DNA of 64,000 bases from Selaginella moellendorffii (GCF_000143415.4 NW_003314339.1:318812-382811), one strand, 5' to 3'. Positions 1 to 12,141 are shown, numbered from the stretch's first letter. A program made the numbers and translations. Notes: generated from the letters alone by a model not told the origin.

Positions 1-290
1 ACAGATAAAGATAAATCTTCTAGGAAAAGAAAAGCATGAAACCAACCTCAGAATTTCCACGAGCTCGTTTGGAGAGACTCCAGAACTTTGTTCTCGGATA
101 ATCGCCAAGGACAAAAGAATGGGAAGAACTAAACTCTAGCTTGCTGGAATGCTATGGATTCTAGCCATGGAGAAAAACCAAGTAACCTGGCTTGTCCGAG
201 ACACGCGATTGGCATCGAGCATAAGGGTTAGGTCTCCATTTGGCCATGGAGAAAATCAGCTAAGCCGAGAAGCGTGGCGCTGGTCGAGCT

Positions 291-491
291 CCGTTCTTGA
301 TTCGATTCCATGGTAATTTTTAAAGGGCCCCTATAAACTGTTTGAGGACTGGATTTTTCTTTCACGATTCCGTAGCCAAGCACGGCGCTCATTGTTGTAG
401 ATTTTCTTTGTTGACTCTTGTAGGTTGTCAACAGCCGTGTTGGAACTTGAAACCCTTGGTCGCAACAGTAAAAAGTGGCACGGAAAGGCAC
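291..491. repeat. Dispersed repeat, copy 1
   Basis: About 190-200 bp here are nearly identical to 10260-10451 in the same orientation, with a few substitutions and small indels. The shared block runs from a CCGTTCTTGATT motif to GGCACGGAAAGGCAC. No intact protein is conserved between the copies. In this copy the block continues into a tRNA-Phe-like fragment; in the other copy it runs into the 5' region of the anion-channel gene. I cannot assign it to a known repeat family. Confidence 0.85.
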
Positions 492-500
492 TATAAACCC

Positions 501-540
501 AACTGCCTGAAGGTCGTGTGTTCGATCCACGCTCATCGCA
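501..540 (+). pseudogene. 3' fragment of a tRNA-Phe gene
   Basis: The sequence holds a variable loop, a T-arm (stem GTGTG/CACGC around the loop TTCGATC) and an acceptor strand ending TCATCGCA. This closely matches the 3' half of plant tRNA-Phe. The 5' acceptor strand, D-arm and the normal anticodon loop are missing, so it is a truncated copy and not a functional tRNA. It lies directly after the repeat at 291-491 and could be a tRNA-derived tail of a retroposed element. Confidence 0.65.
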
Positions 541-1275
541 TAAAAACGATTTGCCTTTAAGCACTGTTTTCATTTTGGACGATGTAGTTTCTTTAATTAT
601 TTCTATTATTATTTGGCAGAATATTAATATAGCTCAATCTAGTGGATATTCTACGAATATTCTCTTTAAAAATATATTTGTCCACGTGGCATTTGAACAG
701 ACGACCGTCATCGATTCAAATATCCCGCGGTTTCTCTCGTTGCATCGGCGCTGGTGCATATCGATCAAAGCTTATTTTGGTCCGGGAAGAACGATGAGGA
801 TATACACACAGCAAAGGACAAAACCATGAGAATGGAGGTGTCCATCTGCTGGACGCCACGTTTTAGCGGATGGTGACCTCTAACGAACTAGAGGGCCGAC
901 CGACTGGAATGGATTCATGTATCTAGTGACCAGCTGTACAAATTCGAATTTTGCTCCATCATAACCAGATCGATTTGTGATGGTTTGATTCCTCTTTTAT
1001 CGACGATCACAACTGCACGGCCAGCCGCCCACAGCTTTCTCTCGGCATCTAGGTCAGGGCGATCGCTGGAGAGCGGCGATTCTTGTTCTACGATCTTTGA
1101 TCGATCACGCGGATCGCCAGGTTTGTGTGTGCACGATCTCTCTCTCTCTCTCTCTCTCTCCGCGATTTAATCATTGGGAGCGTCTTGATTGCCAGATAGA
1201 GAGATTGCGAGGATGAGCTCTAGCGGCATCTTTCAAGTTCCAGCGTTCTGATCCTGCTCTCCGCCCACTGCTGCC
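541..1275. other. Intergenic stretch with a TC microsatellite
   Basis: No gene is visible. A (TC)n run of about 24 bases ends at 1160, some 115 bp upstream of the start codon at 1276. CT-rich tracts are common in plant 5' leaders, so it may lie in the leader of the next gene. Nothing else is supported here. Confidence 0.4.
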
Positions 1276-2397
1276 ATGGCAAGGAGAAGGAAGAGAAATA
1301 AGAGAAAGAAGGTGGACCAGGTATGGCTGCATTTCATTCTTGCCAGTGAATGCACGTAGAGATCGAGATCACACTTTTCGCATGGATTTCGCAGGGTGAA
1401 CAGTCGCAGCTGGGAAGGGGTGATGCCTCTAGTGGACCTCCAAATGCGCAGCCTCAATCTCAGCTCGACCAGGTATTCTCGCTGTTGCAAAGCCCATGTA
1501 GAAATCACTCCTTTCCCATTTTGCAGGGTAAACCGTCTAGCAAGAGGGTGTGGATGGGTGGTGATGATGCTTCTAGTAGTGGACCTTTGAATCCTCAATC
1601 TCAGATCGTCCACCAGGTATGGCTGCATTTCATCCTCTCAAGTTATATACCCATTTTACAACAGGGCAAACCATCTAAGAAGAGGATGCGGCTGGGAGGG
1701 GGCGATGCTTCCAGCAGTGGACCTCCCAAGCATGAGAAGGTGCTAGTCTGTTTTTTGTCCAATCTTCCATGCCATATGGTGACTGTTTGCATCTTAGTTC
1801 GACTACACGCTGGATTATTTCATCCAGCGAGAACCAGACAAATTGCTTGTTAATGATCCTCACCGGAGATCGTTTACTGCGGCACAAGCAGTACAATGGT
1901 GCCCGGATATGCTTCCTGACTGCAGCAGAATGACCTTCTTGACAAACAACCAGCTGCCAAGAAAGTTTGCCCGGTAAGATACTTCATCTTTTACTTGCTG
2001 CCATAATGCTTTTGTATATAGCTTTGCAGTCCCTTCGGACATGCAACAGAAGTGGAGACAGTATTTACATGATCAACATCTCAGGAACCAGACAATCAAA
2101 GTTCACAAGCAACATATTAAGGAGATGCCTGAAGATCAGCAAGTGCGGTTTTCAGAGCATAAACATCATCGGGCCAGAGCTAGTGTGATCCACTTTGCGT
2201 GTGATCACATGCTCACTCTCTACATGGAAGTCAGTAAGAATCTCTGGCAGCTGGTCTTCTACACTGACGAAGTAACAAATCAAGCAGTGGGAATAGACCA
2301 GTTTGATGACATCGAAAACTATGACAGTTTTCTTGACTGGGTGTCTTCAAACATCTGTGAAACCCATCCGGAATTATATCCTGGCAATGTAGAATAG
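1276..2397 (+). CDS. Unrecognised protein encoded by tandemly duplicated exons
   Basis: Six exons give one open frame of 279 residues: 1276-1320, 1395-1472, 1527-1616, 1665-1739, 1798-1973 and 2022-2397. Exon 1 encodes a very basic start (MARRRKRNKRKK). Exons 2-4 are diverged copies of one unit, each starting G(K/E)xS, followed by a GDAS-SGP motif, and ending in phase 0. The introns also share the block GTATGGCTGCATTTCAT after exons 1 and 3, so exon and intron were copied together. Exons 5-6 encode a compact, Trp- and His-rich C-terminal domain ending PELYPGNVE. The acceptor at 2020-2021 was chosen for exon 6 because the AG at 2028-2029 gives an early stop. The basic N-terminus suggests a nuclear location (inference). 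I recognise no family. The splice model is well supported by phase; function is unknown. Confidence 0.6.
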
Positions 2398-4640
2398 TTG
2401 CATTTCTAATTACTGGAAGTAATCAAGAGCAGTAACTTTTCTTTCTACTCACTGAGCTGCTGGGACTTTTTTTTGCGAGCCTTACATAGTTCTTCAGGAA
2501 AGAGCATGGTTGATATCCTCTGACTCGAGCTTATTATCTGTGCAACTCAGTGGCCACAGCTAAATGAGGTATGTGCACGCGTTCCAGCTCAATCCTCCTT
2601 CAAGCAGACACTTCGATGGAATATTAGCTGTAAGAATGGAAGTGAGTCCAGGCTCCCTAACTAGTTGTTAATTCGAAGGTGGGAGTTGACCAGCTATTGT
2701 CAGTGGAGAACTATACCAAGGCAAGGTACAGAACTCTTGCCTTCTTCGAACTCTGCCTTCTTCCATTTGTTTCCATTTGTTTTTCAAAGTAGAAGGCCAA
2801 GAGTATGAGCGCAGGCATTTTGCTGCATGCGAATATGAAAAGCTTAACTATATATCTGCTAAAGGCAAGAAGGTGGTCGTGATAGGTCAGGTGATACAGG
2901 AACACATTGCATCGGTACTGCAGTTTCATCACAGCTGCAAGAACGTTGATGGATTTTGTTCTTCTCAGGCTCTTGGTTGGAGTGGGATGATATGTTCACC
3001 ACAGTGACATTCGAAGAGTTGGTCTCGATCATAGAGCTACTGAGAATCCTTGCCTACTGGTAAGAGTCAAGGCAAAGGAGAAGTTCAAAGTGGCACACAA
3101 ACACATTTTATGGCAAATTTACTACAAATGTCAACAGTGTCTTTGCTGCTGGTGACTGTTGAAGAGGACAATCACTAGTTGTGTGGCCAATTGCTGAAGG
3201 GACGCAAGCATAGCACAGATTGACAAGTTTACCAAGGTTGGCAAGGACAAATGTAGTTTTTCTAGAAGCCCTAAACATCAAATCTTCCCATGTCATTGAT
3301 TCAAATATCCCGCTCACTGCTTCGAATGTTGGCAGAATACTACTAGACAGCCACCTATTTATTTAAGGTGATGACAAGGTTTAGAGGTGAATCTTTTAGT
3401 GTTTTGGCAGATCCGATGAAGTTGTTAAATAACTTTTAGAATATTAAATTAAACTGAGTATATTTAAAAGGTTTATTTTTAACTTTTATTAATTTTTCCA
3501 ACAAAATATAAATGATAATATATAACTAAATATAACTCAAAATAAGAAGAAAATTTTATTATAATAAAAATTCTTTTTAGTTAAAAATTTAAGAAATGTA
3601 TATATTTAATTAACTTATATACCACTATGCTAATATTAATACTTTACATTGTAAATATATATTTAAACCTCATATCATCCCCTTTTCTCAGAAAGATAGA
3701 AGACAATTATAGTCCCTTAATTGATAAACTGAGATTTAAAAGAACATTAGGAGGCACTAGTAAATTTATAAGTGGTGTAGTGTTTTATTGATCCTTTTAT
3801 ATGAAATGCTTAAGTTGTTGCATATGTAAAATTTTTCCTTAAGTGATAAATGACCTCAAAGTTATATATTTGAAACTTTAAAACCCACTAAACTATACAA
3901 CTAACTAATTTCTTCTACTTTAATAATGAAGTGACCATACCCCTTAACAATGTCAAAGAACCATGTAAGTATATATGAAGTTTCTCAAAACCCTAAACTA
4001 TTACTAACCACTCTTTCTTTATTGTGGAGTGATTCATTTCTATTAATTATAATTTATGATTGATGTATATGATAGGATGATATTAACTAGGTATATTTAT
4101 GGTCTCTTGCAAATCTCTAACATGATTTTTAAAAGCATCCATTTGCAAGATGAAAAGTCAAGTGTAATCAAGATATGCCAAAATTAGAGGAGTTGTCAAC
4201 ACCTTTTTAAGATTTGCAAATGCTCATTCACAATTCTCATAATATTGATGGCCTTTTTTAAACTCCTCTCCCTTCTTTACTCTTTTCTCATATTTTTGAT
4301 GAGCCTATTGCTTTAGTATCAATGGATTTTTTAGATGAGGATTCCATACCATCAACATTCACTATATTTGATATTTAGTATCCATAAGATATGGATCTAG
4401 ATTTACTTTTTCTTGATAAGGTTTATGAGGTTTAAAGGTTAAGTTATGGATTTGAAAAATTTATGATAAGTTTAAGAATCATACATTATTTGTTGATAAC
4501 TTGCCATTTTGGCATTTATATTTTTAAAATCACCTTAAAGACAACTTTCTTTATTTTATGGGGATTGATCCTAATGACTATTTGGAGTTGGTGGTGTTTT
4601 GGATATTTATTCCACATTTTTTCTACGCCTACTATAATTC
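2398..4640. other. Region with no supported gene, becoming AT-rich after 3360
   Basis: Short open frames exist, such as + strand 2777-3007 and - strand 3108-3317 (which has a loose Cys-Cys-His-Cys pattern), but none has splice context or a convincing family match. From about 3360 base composition changes sharply to AT-rich DNA that continues to about 9990, interrupted by 5400-6500. The change marks the edge of a repeat-derived block. Confidence 0.4.
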
Positions 4641-4649
4641 TTCTATTTT

Positions 4650-5135
4650 AGGTAGAGACATGAGATATTGTCATGTGATTGAGAAGCTGCACAAGTTTTT
4701 CTATTAGCCAAAGAAGTGATATAATGTTATCTAATATATGTATAATTATGTTTAGTGTCAAACTCATAATACTCCTCTTCATATTGTGGAAGGATAGTTG
4801 AAGTTAATTGCAGTTTTTCAATTTCTATTTCAGTTAGTGGCATTTGATTTGATAAGACATTTTCTATGGTTGATTATTAACAATAAATACATCATTATTA
4901 TTTTTGACTATTTGACTCAGTGGGTGGAAATTAGTGCTCTTGCTAGGGCATTTATAATTGTTATTGAATATTTCTTCCTCAATCAAGTGGTATTTCAATA
5001 TTCATATCTAGAGCATATTCTCTTCAATAATGTTCCCATGTTTATGGTTGAGGCATTTTATATTTTTACGTTTCGACTAAGGATATACCATATTTATAGT
5101 GTTTATCATCCATAAATAGATGGTTTAGTCCTTTA
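4650..5135 (+). mobile_element. Decayed Ty3/gypsy-type retrotransposon integrase
   Basis: One frame reads through the integrase zinc-binding region and catalytic core. It starts GRDMRYCHVIEKLHKFFY, passes NTPLHIVEG and NNKYIIIIFDYLTQWVE, then the region of the second catalytic Asp (LEHILFNN, expected to read SDNG), and ends SVYHP-stop-IDGLV. This order is characteristic of Ty3/gypsy elements. At least five in-frame stops occur. Most sit where the family has Trp or Gln and are explained by single C-to-T or G-to-A changes. Catalytic acidic residues are lost. Flanking reverse transcriptase or LTRs could not be recognised in the AT-rich surroundings. The pattern fits an old, methylated copy decaying by deamination. 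Confidence 0.8.
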
Positions 5136-5423
5136 AAGTAATAAGTACAAAATACATGAACTTTCAGTAGCTAAGTTTGGACTTGAAATTGGAATAAAAA
5201 GTGATGTCTACATTGCAAATATGTTCCCAATTTATTAACAGCTACTCTCTCAATTAAAAACATGAGAGAGGCTAAGCTGGCCTATATTGACCAAGTCAAA
5301 GTATTCCTAGAATGTTTTAACAAATAAAATGAGCCATTATTATTCCTATTGATTAATTTAATTAAACAGTTTTATGTTTAGTTAATAACTGACGAATATC
5401 CTGGAATATACCAAATATCTCTA

Positions 5424-6520
5424 TTATCCTTTTCTTTTATTGGGCTTGACGAAAAGATGTCCAAGATCACTAAAAAGGCAATGCAGATAACTCAGAGCTG
5501 GGCCTTCATTGCTGCACCTGCAGCAGAGCTTACTGGCGCTTGATCCTTCATCATAAACTTTGAGCTTTTTGTTGCTCCTGAAAGCATTGTGAATGTCCCC
5601 CTTTAATCTTAACACTGAAGGAGAAGTACCTGAATCGTTCGCTTTCCTCTGTTTTTTCTTGAAAATCTCAGGCTCGGCATCTTCCAAGCTGCACAACATG
5701 TCGTTAGAAAAGCCAACAAAACTGTAACCAAAAAAAAAGTGCACCTGTGGCCATCAGATTCCCGGAAACTGTCCACAGCACTTCTGCACACAACAGAGGG
5801 CCTGTGATTGCTGCATTTACACTGTTATGAACAAAAAGTTAAGCTACCCTCGGTGGTGGGCATCCCTCTTGCTCTTGGAAACCTCCCTGACGCTGCTGGG
5901 ACCTTCCATGACACTAAAGCACAAATGACAATGTCAAGGTGGCAATAGAATTGATGATGTAAAGAGTACCCCTGAACCAAAGCAATGTACACCTCCTTTG
6001 GAGTTGGCCAGACCTTGTCGATAAGTATATGAGTTTGGCACACCCTTTCCCTGGCCGTGGGCTCCCCCGACAGGATGCTCTTGAGGTCAAACTCACACAT
6101 TTTTGCAAAAGCCACGTGCTGAAACAGAAAGCGCAAGACCATCAGATCAAGGAGATGAGCCATTCAAATGGATACTCGAAGCAAGTTCCATGAGGAATGA
6201 TGCGAAGCATGCGCAGATCTTTTTCAGAAAGGTCCTCTTGAAACTCAGGAGGCACTGTGCGGATAGTCTTCCGGATTTAGCACTTTGAGCTCCCTGGCCC
6301 TGGACACAAATATTTAAGCGAATTCACAAAAATAAGAAAGGAAAACGGGAGACATACCTCGTTGAATGTAGCACTGCATCGAGGTAAAAGCAAGAGTAGC
6401 TGGCTGCTGTTATGGAGCTTTCGTTTCTCAGTCAAGACTGCATGTTGACTTATTACCCGACCAGCCTTTTCTCCTTGGAAAACCTGCTGCCATAAAAGTT
6501 GGCTCATACAGAAACCGTAA
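5424..6520 (-). pseudogene. Multi-exon gene remnant of unknown family
   Basis: The minus strand carries several GT..AG-bounded coding-like pieces. From the 5' side these are an opening MSQLLWQQVFQGEKAG, ending FNE before a good donor at about 6358; a stretch with VPPEFQEDLSEKDLRML and GTCFEYPFEW; a stretch KMCEFDLKSILSGEPTARER; and Cys-rich ends with CKCSNHRPSVVC and CCRCSNEGPALS. The pieces do not join into one open frame by any simple splicing I tried, and stops interrupt the second piece, so I call it a remnant. A real gene with unusual introns is possible. The GC content is higher than the AT-rich DNA on both sides. I do not recognise the family. Confidence 0.3.
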
Positions 6521-6539
6521 AACTAGGATTAAGTCGCCA

Positions 6540-9500
6540 TTTTTTCATATTTTTTGCTACTTTTTTAAAGATTAGAGCTTTTTTGGATCGAACATGCGAC
6601 TATTTTTTGGTATGGTATGACAGCTCCTCACGACTATACTGCTTTGTGATTCGCACTAGTCTTGCATTGCAATTGTTATAAAGAACCTCAAAAATAATAC
6701 CACTTCATCAATATGCTCTTCATCCTTATCCTAGCAAAGGATGTTCAGAGTTAGTAACTAAAAGATATTATGAATAAATAAAAGACTTACACTATTGAAG
6801 ATGATAACAAGCCAATGGAAAATCTACTCCTTCGCTCTTGTAACATTTAGATTTTGAGGAAACAAAACCAAATTCAGAATAGTGGATACTTATTTCTTTA
6901 GTGCCAAACACAAGTTTGGAATGCCATCTTGAATAGAATCTATGTTGCAAGCAAAAAGAATATTTATGTCAATAAAAAAATCTGGATCTATGAGCATATT
7001 ATCTCACTTGCAGGACTTTGTATAGTCACATGGATGTCTCGCCATAAGCTTTCTCTATTGTTGCAGTTCCAATGACAACGTGTCGCTGCAACCATTGGTA
7101 TAACAATCTCATCCTTGTTATTTGAAGATCTTGCATACAAACCATATTGAAAATTATAAAGTTATGTGTATAAAAATTGATGTGGTTACAAGTCAACTTC
7201 TGGTTAAGCGTCTTCACGTTCAAGTTATGCCTTGCATTGCCCTTGCCCAACCTTCACACTCATAATCACAAAACTCACCACAATATTGTTCACTTGAATG
7301 ACAACTTAGGGGTGGGAAAGTCTACTTTCCTCAAATACATCATAAGGATAGAAGTTGATGAGCCAAGCTCAGTTTTAGAGACTATCTCCTATCTTTAGCT
7401 CACAACCATAGAAGATATGGTTTGACAATTTGCACTTATAAACTTGCTCAATAAGTTTAGTTCTTCACTACACTTGCCTCTCAGAGTTGAGGTAAGCTAC
7501 TTAGTAGTTGGAGAATGACTCCATCAACTCTATGTGTAGCTTTTTCCTAGATAAAGTTGATGGGAGATCAACATAACACTTCAAGTACTTCTTGCCCTTA
7601 GAACATGGTGTTGCATTTCTTAGCCACCCCTCTTATTATCCTTGACTTGGTATAGCTCCTTGGCAAGGATATTCCACTATTGAGATGGATACCTACCATC
7701 ATCTTCATAGAGTGCTTTAGTCATCCAACACTTGCAACCATTTTTGACTATTTGCTCACTTGTGTCTAGGAGATTCTTGAGCATCCTCAAGTGCATCCCT
7801 TATTTGTGCTCCATAGTTCATCCAAGTGGCATTATAGATCTCTAACTTGCCATTGCATGACACTTAACGATATAAATAGTCACAATATAATCACACAATC
7901 CCTTCCTTGAGACACAAGGGTCATTGCCATCTATGGGATAATAAAAGCTCAAGTGCATGTGCCTCTTCACACTTACAAATCTCTAGGCTTTCTCTTACCT
8001 TATTTGTATTGGCCAATTCAATTAAAATTATGGGTACATTGTACAAAACCTAGCTCACACACAGGAAGTTTAAACGAAAACCACCATATCAACTCTAATA
8101 GTATTAGCAAGCTAACCATCACTTCACCTCATAAGAGGTAATTCCACATGATACTTGCTTAGTATTCTATATAGAATAAATTATCAACACCTGAAGCTCA
8201 CTCTTTAACTTCTTCTCTAAGATCAAGTTCGTTTGTTACTATATCCAAAGTGGTAGTCTCTCCAAATAGACATTATTGGTTCATTGAAGCCTTCTTCTTC
8301 TTCAATTTCTTTGGGGGTATGAAGTTATTTCCACAGATGAAGCCATGGCTTGTGTCTTGAAAACTTAAAAAAAAAACCACTATAAGAACACATAGTTTTA
8401 AATATAGCTTTACCTATTTTGATTATTTTGCAAGCATGGTTCTATTTTCAAGGCAAATCAGAATGTAACTTTGGTAGAAAATACTTAAAAATCATAATTA
8501 TATGGTTTTTCAAGTGAGATATGTTTTGCTTAAATCAGAAAGCTATTCTTAGTAGAGGTTATAGATCTTCAATACCAAATACTAGCATAGATCACTTTCA
8601 TTTTGAATTTCAATGTACATCCATCGAGACTTTAATTGTCCTATTATCTAGTAAGTGCATCCCTTCCAGAGGTCGGGACTCTTTGCACGTATTAGCTGAG
8701 AAAGTATAGTTATAAATGAAAACTATAAATAGCCAATGAGATATTATCTATTCTTTTTTTAGCAACTAATTAACTATTTCTTAGTTATCATATAGAACTT
8801 TAGTGGTGGATCAGTACAATAGTTATATGTTTTAGCTCTAAGGAATGTGCAGTTTTATTACACTTGCATCCTACTAGTGGATGCTATAATTGAAATGCCA
8901 CACTATTAGAACACTTCTATCTTGTTTTGGGATGTAGTTTTCATGCATTTCTAAGAGGTGTTTTCAACAACAATTGTCTAATTTATCACTAATGTGACTA
9001 TGGGCATTGAAAGTTGTTTGTCAAAAAGTCTTTTAAGATATTCTTTTTTTACTTAGGATGGCAAGAGATTGGCATTGTTAATTCTCTTTATCAGTCTCCA
9101 CTCAAGCTAATTGAGAAAACCATTTTTATATGTGCACTTTGCCATATGACCAGTTGTGACCATGGTTGAGATGTTATTTAACTCTCTATTAAACATGTCT
9201 ATCTTTTTCTTACATCTAGCTTGAGTTTAAACCCAAACTCAATATGCTAATTGATGGAGTATTTATATCTTCATATTAAGCCATCAATATATTGAAATAG
9301 TGCCAAACTCTATTTGGTTATATATAACATGCTACTCTTGGCATTAGAATGCTAAGTCTTCTAAGACTATTTCAATATTGCTCCATGCTCCTCTTCACTC
9401 TTTGGCTATATGTTTGAGAGTTGTTCCTCCTTCACTTTTAATTATATGCTTAAGAGTGTTTTGCATTCTGATTTCCTTATTCATTCTTGGGAGTTCAACT

Positions 9501-9990
9501 TTGTCTCTTCGTTTAATGGTCCAAAGCTTTAAACTTAGGTTTTACTCTGTTGCACGTGTTTAAAGGTTAAGTTCCACTTTGTGGTTATTTTATAATAATT
9601 CCTTATAAAGTAAAGAGTATATTACACAATTGAAATTGCAATGGTGAAACTTTAAAAATTTAGAGAAGAATTAAATGTATGGTGGAAGTGTCTCTATAGT
9701 AGAATGTTTACAAGATGGATGGAGCCTATAGCCAATACATACAAAATTGGAAGAGGATGTATAGCAGTAGAGCTCAACAATATACATTAATTTATTCCTA
9801 TGGAAGCTTGGGAAAATATATTATATATTATATATTTATATTTTCACGAGAAAATATACGTGTAGTTGAAAATAGGAAGTCCAAATTGTGCTTACATATC
9901 TTTTATTGGAAATATCACTCGTGCTCAAATCCTACATAAATAAATTACGGCCCAAAGAACGTATCCCATGGGCATCACATCCCTTCCATG
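6540..9990. other. AT-rich block without recognisable genes
   Basis: This stretch has short, scattered open frames only, frequent stops on both strands and no consistent splice sites. It resembles the AT-rich DNA around the gypsy integrase relic and is probably made of old, deaminated transposon DNA (inference). A frame at 7177-7398 has a GVGKST string but no wider ATPase context. Confidence 0.4.
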
Positions 9991-10049
9991 CCTGCCTGGG
10001 TGTCTCATGGGTGGGACTCCATAGATCCCTGAGCCCTTCACGAGGGGAA

Positions 10050-10255
10050 GGAGACAAAAGAACTTATTCTAGATTTTGAAGGCCACCTTTTCAGTCTTGC
10101 CCATGGAGGAATTGGCACCCAAGGTTGGGGGGAGAGCTGTGGCAAGCTGGTGGCAGTGAATCTGCTGGGGATGATGCAGGTGACGTGGTTGTCGTTGAGA
10201 TCTAGGTTGGAAGCTGACACTGGCTCAGTCTCTGGATCCAGCCGGTGAACCTATT
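10050..10255 (-). pseudogene. Possible leucine-rich-repeat fragment
   Basis: The minus strand reads ASNLDLNDNHVTCIIPSRF, which fits one plant LRR unit (LxLxxNxxxxxIP), followed by a Pro-rich tail. Only one repeat can be seen and no gene structure surrounds it. It may be debris of an LRR receptor gene like the one at 12.6 kb, or chance. Confidence 0.25.
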
Positions 10256-10259
10256 GGGG

Positions 10260-10451
10260 GTTCCGTTCTTGATTAGATTCCATGGTAATTTTTAAGGGCC
10301 CCTATAAACTGTTTGAGGACTGGATTTTTCTTTCACGATTCCGTAGCCAAGCACGGCGCTCATTGTTGTAGATTTTCTTTGTTGACTCTTGTAGGTTGTC
10401 AGCAGCCGTGTTGGAACTAAACCCTTGAAAAAAGTGGCACGGAAAGGCACT
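10260..10451. repeat. Dispersed repeat, copy 2
   Basis: This is the second copy of the 291-491 repeat in the same orientation. It ends about 120 bp before the anion-channel start codon, so it probably lies in that gene's promoter or leader. The tRNA-Phe-like piece found beside copy 1 is absent. Confidence 0.85.
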
Positions 10452-10571
10452 GGCAGCACGCACATAATTGCTGCAAGAAAATCGTATTCTTTTTCTGCCC
10501 CTGGTCCTCACCTTCTTTTTCCTTTGGTCACGGATTTCTTCTTGCCTTGCTGCTCCGTGCAGAGCTTTTTA

Positions 10572-12141
10572 ATGATGAGCGACGGCATGAAACCTGATAC
10601 TGGCGCTGAGAGGATCAATGCCAGTGGCGATCGCTTATTGATTCCGATGCAGCAACAGTTGCGCATCACAATCGACGACGGCTACGCTGCGTTTTCCACC
10701 TGCGCTCGCAAGCTGACGAGAGACAGCAAAGATCCAAATCTTATGAAGAACAGCAGCAATAGCATGGATGAAGAATCAGCCCTCGGAACCACTTCGAATG
10801 CTCCTGTTCCAACTGGACGTTATTTCGATGCTCTCCAGGGACCTGAACTGGAAGTTGTCGAGGTATATCATATAGTCTAAAGTTGTTTGATCACAGTCTT
10901 GTTCCTTTTGTGATTTGCAAACCCATGCCAGGAGAGTGAACAAGACCTGCTGCTACTTCCAATGGACAAGGTGTGGCCTTTCTTGCTCAGATTCCCAGTG
11001 AACAGCTTTGGCATTGTTTTGGGACTTGGCAGCCAGGGAATCTTGTGGAAGTCCCTCTCGTCCACGCCCGCCATGGAGGAGTTTGTACACATCCCGAAAC
11101 AGGTCAATCTCGTCCTCTGGTGTGCAACGCTGCTTGCCTTTGTTGCCATATCTTTGACGTACCTCCTGAAATGCTTCCTCTACTTTGAGGCAGTGCGGCG
11201 GGAGTTTTTCCACCCCGTGAGGATCAACTACTTCTTCGCGCCGTGCATCGGCGGCATGTTTCTGGCCATCGGCCTCCCCGACGCCGTCGGGCTCTCGCTT
11301 CACCCTTCGGTATGGTGTTTGTTGATGGCGCCATTGTTTCTTCTGGAGCTCAAGATCTATGGGCAGTGGCTGTCGGGGGGTGACAGGCGCTTGTCCAAGG
11401 TGGCCAACCCGAGCACCCATCTTTCCATCGTTGGGAACTTCGTCGGGGCTGTTCTTGGTGCCAGAGTCGGGTGGAAAGAGCCCGCTATGTTCTTCTGGGC
11501 TGTTGGTCTCGCGCACTATATGGTGCTCTTTGTCACTCTCTACCAGAGGCTTCCTACGAACAAGAGGCTCCCGAAAGACCTCCATCCAGTGTTCTTCCTC
11601 TTTGTGGCCGCGCCCAGCACCGCCAGCGTCGCGTGGGAGGATATCACCGGCAGCTTTGGCTACGTTTCCAGGATTGTTTACTTCGTCTCGCTCTTCCTTC
11701 TCCTGTCCCTGGTAACAGACTGCTTTCTCGATTCTCATGGATGATCTTGCCTCTAAACTGTCGTTTCTTCAATGTGTTCTTCAACCACCAGGTTGTCCGG
11801 GTGAATCTTTTTCGTGGTTTCAGGTGAGTCACGTTGTTTGGTTTCGAGCTCTAGCTCATCCGATGTCTGCAAGGTTCTCGATTTCTTGGTGGGCTTATAC
11901 TTTCCCCCTTGGAGCGGCTGCCATTGCCGCCATCCACTACTATTCAGCGGTGACGTGCACCTTGACTCGCTTCCTGGTTGTTGCTTTGTCGCTGGCTTCT
12001 GTGCTCGTTGTCGTGTCCATCTTCGTTACAACCCTTGCGTGCGCTTGTCTGTATGGAACGCTCTTCCCCAACGATCAAGCCATAGCCATCACTAGCGAGC
12101 AACACCGCAAGCAGCAACAGCTTTGCAAGCAGCAGGCTTAA
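10572..12141 (+). CDS. S-type (slow) anion channel, SLAC1/SLAH family
   Basis: Exons 10572-10862, 10932-11711, 11792-11823 and 11874-12141 join in phase to a 456-residue protein. SLAC1/SLAH proteins are trimeric plasma-membrane channels for chloride and nitrate, related to bacterial TehA, and act in guard cells and root anion loading. Family marks are FPVNSFGIVLGLGSQ at the start of helix 1, then YGQWLSGGDRRLSKVANP, VGNFVGAVLGA, FFWAVGLAHYMVLFVTLYQR, LHPVFFLFVAAPS, SWWAYTFP and GTLFPND near the end. The N-terminal cytosolic part is about 115 residues and the C-terminal tail is short and Gln-rich, closer in size to SLAH proteins than to Arabidopsis SLAC1. The 32-nt third exon is unusually small. 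The open frame reaches upstream to 10425, but that part is repeat-derived, so 10572 is preferred as the start. Confidence 0.93.

Noticed and set aside
3108-3317. Cys-Cys-His-Cys pattern on the minus strand, possible gag zinc knuckle
   Set aside because: The spacing (CX2CX6HX4C) does not fit the CX2CX4HX4C rule and no neighbouring gag or pol sequence is visible.
7177-7398. GVGKST motif in a short frame, possible ATPase
   Set aside because: No other ATPase motif follows, the frame is short and lies in AT-rich decayed DNA.
10425-10571. N-terminal extension of the anion channel frame to 10425
   Set aside because: The first part is the dispersed repeat and the extension has no family similarity; the ATG at 10572 gives a normal N-terminus.
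10953-11738. Minus-strand 261-residue frame opposite the anion channel
   Set aside because: It is a shadow of the conserved channel exon and has no own features.
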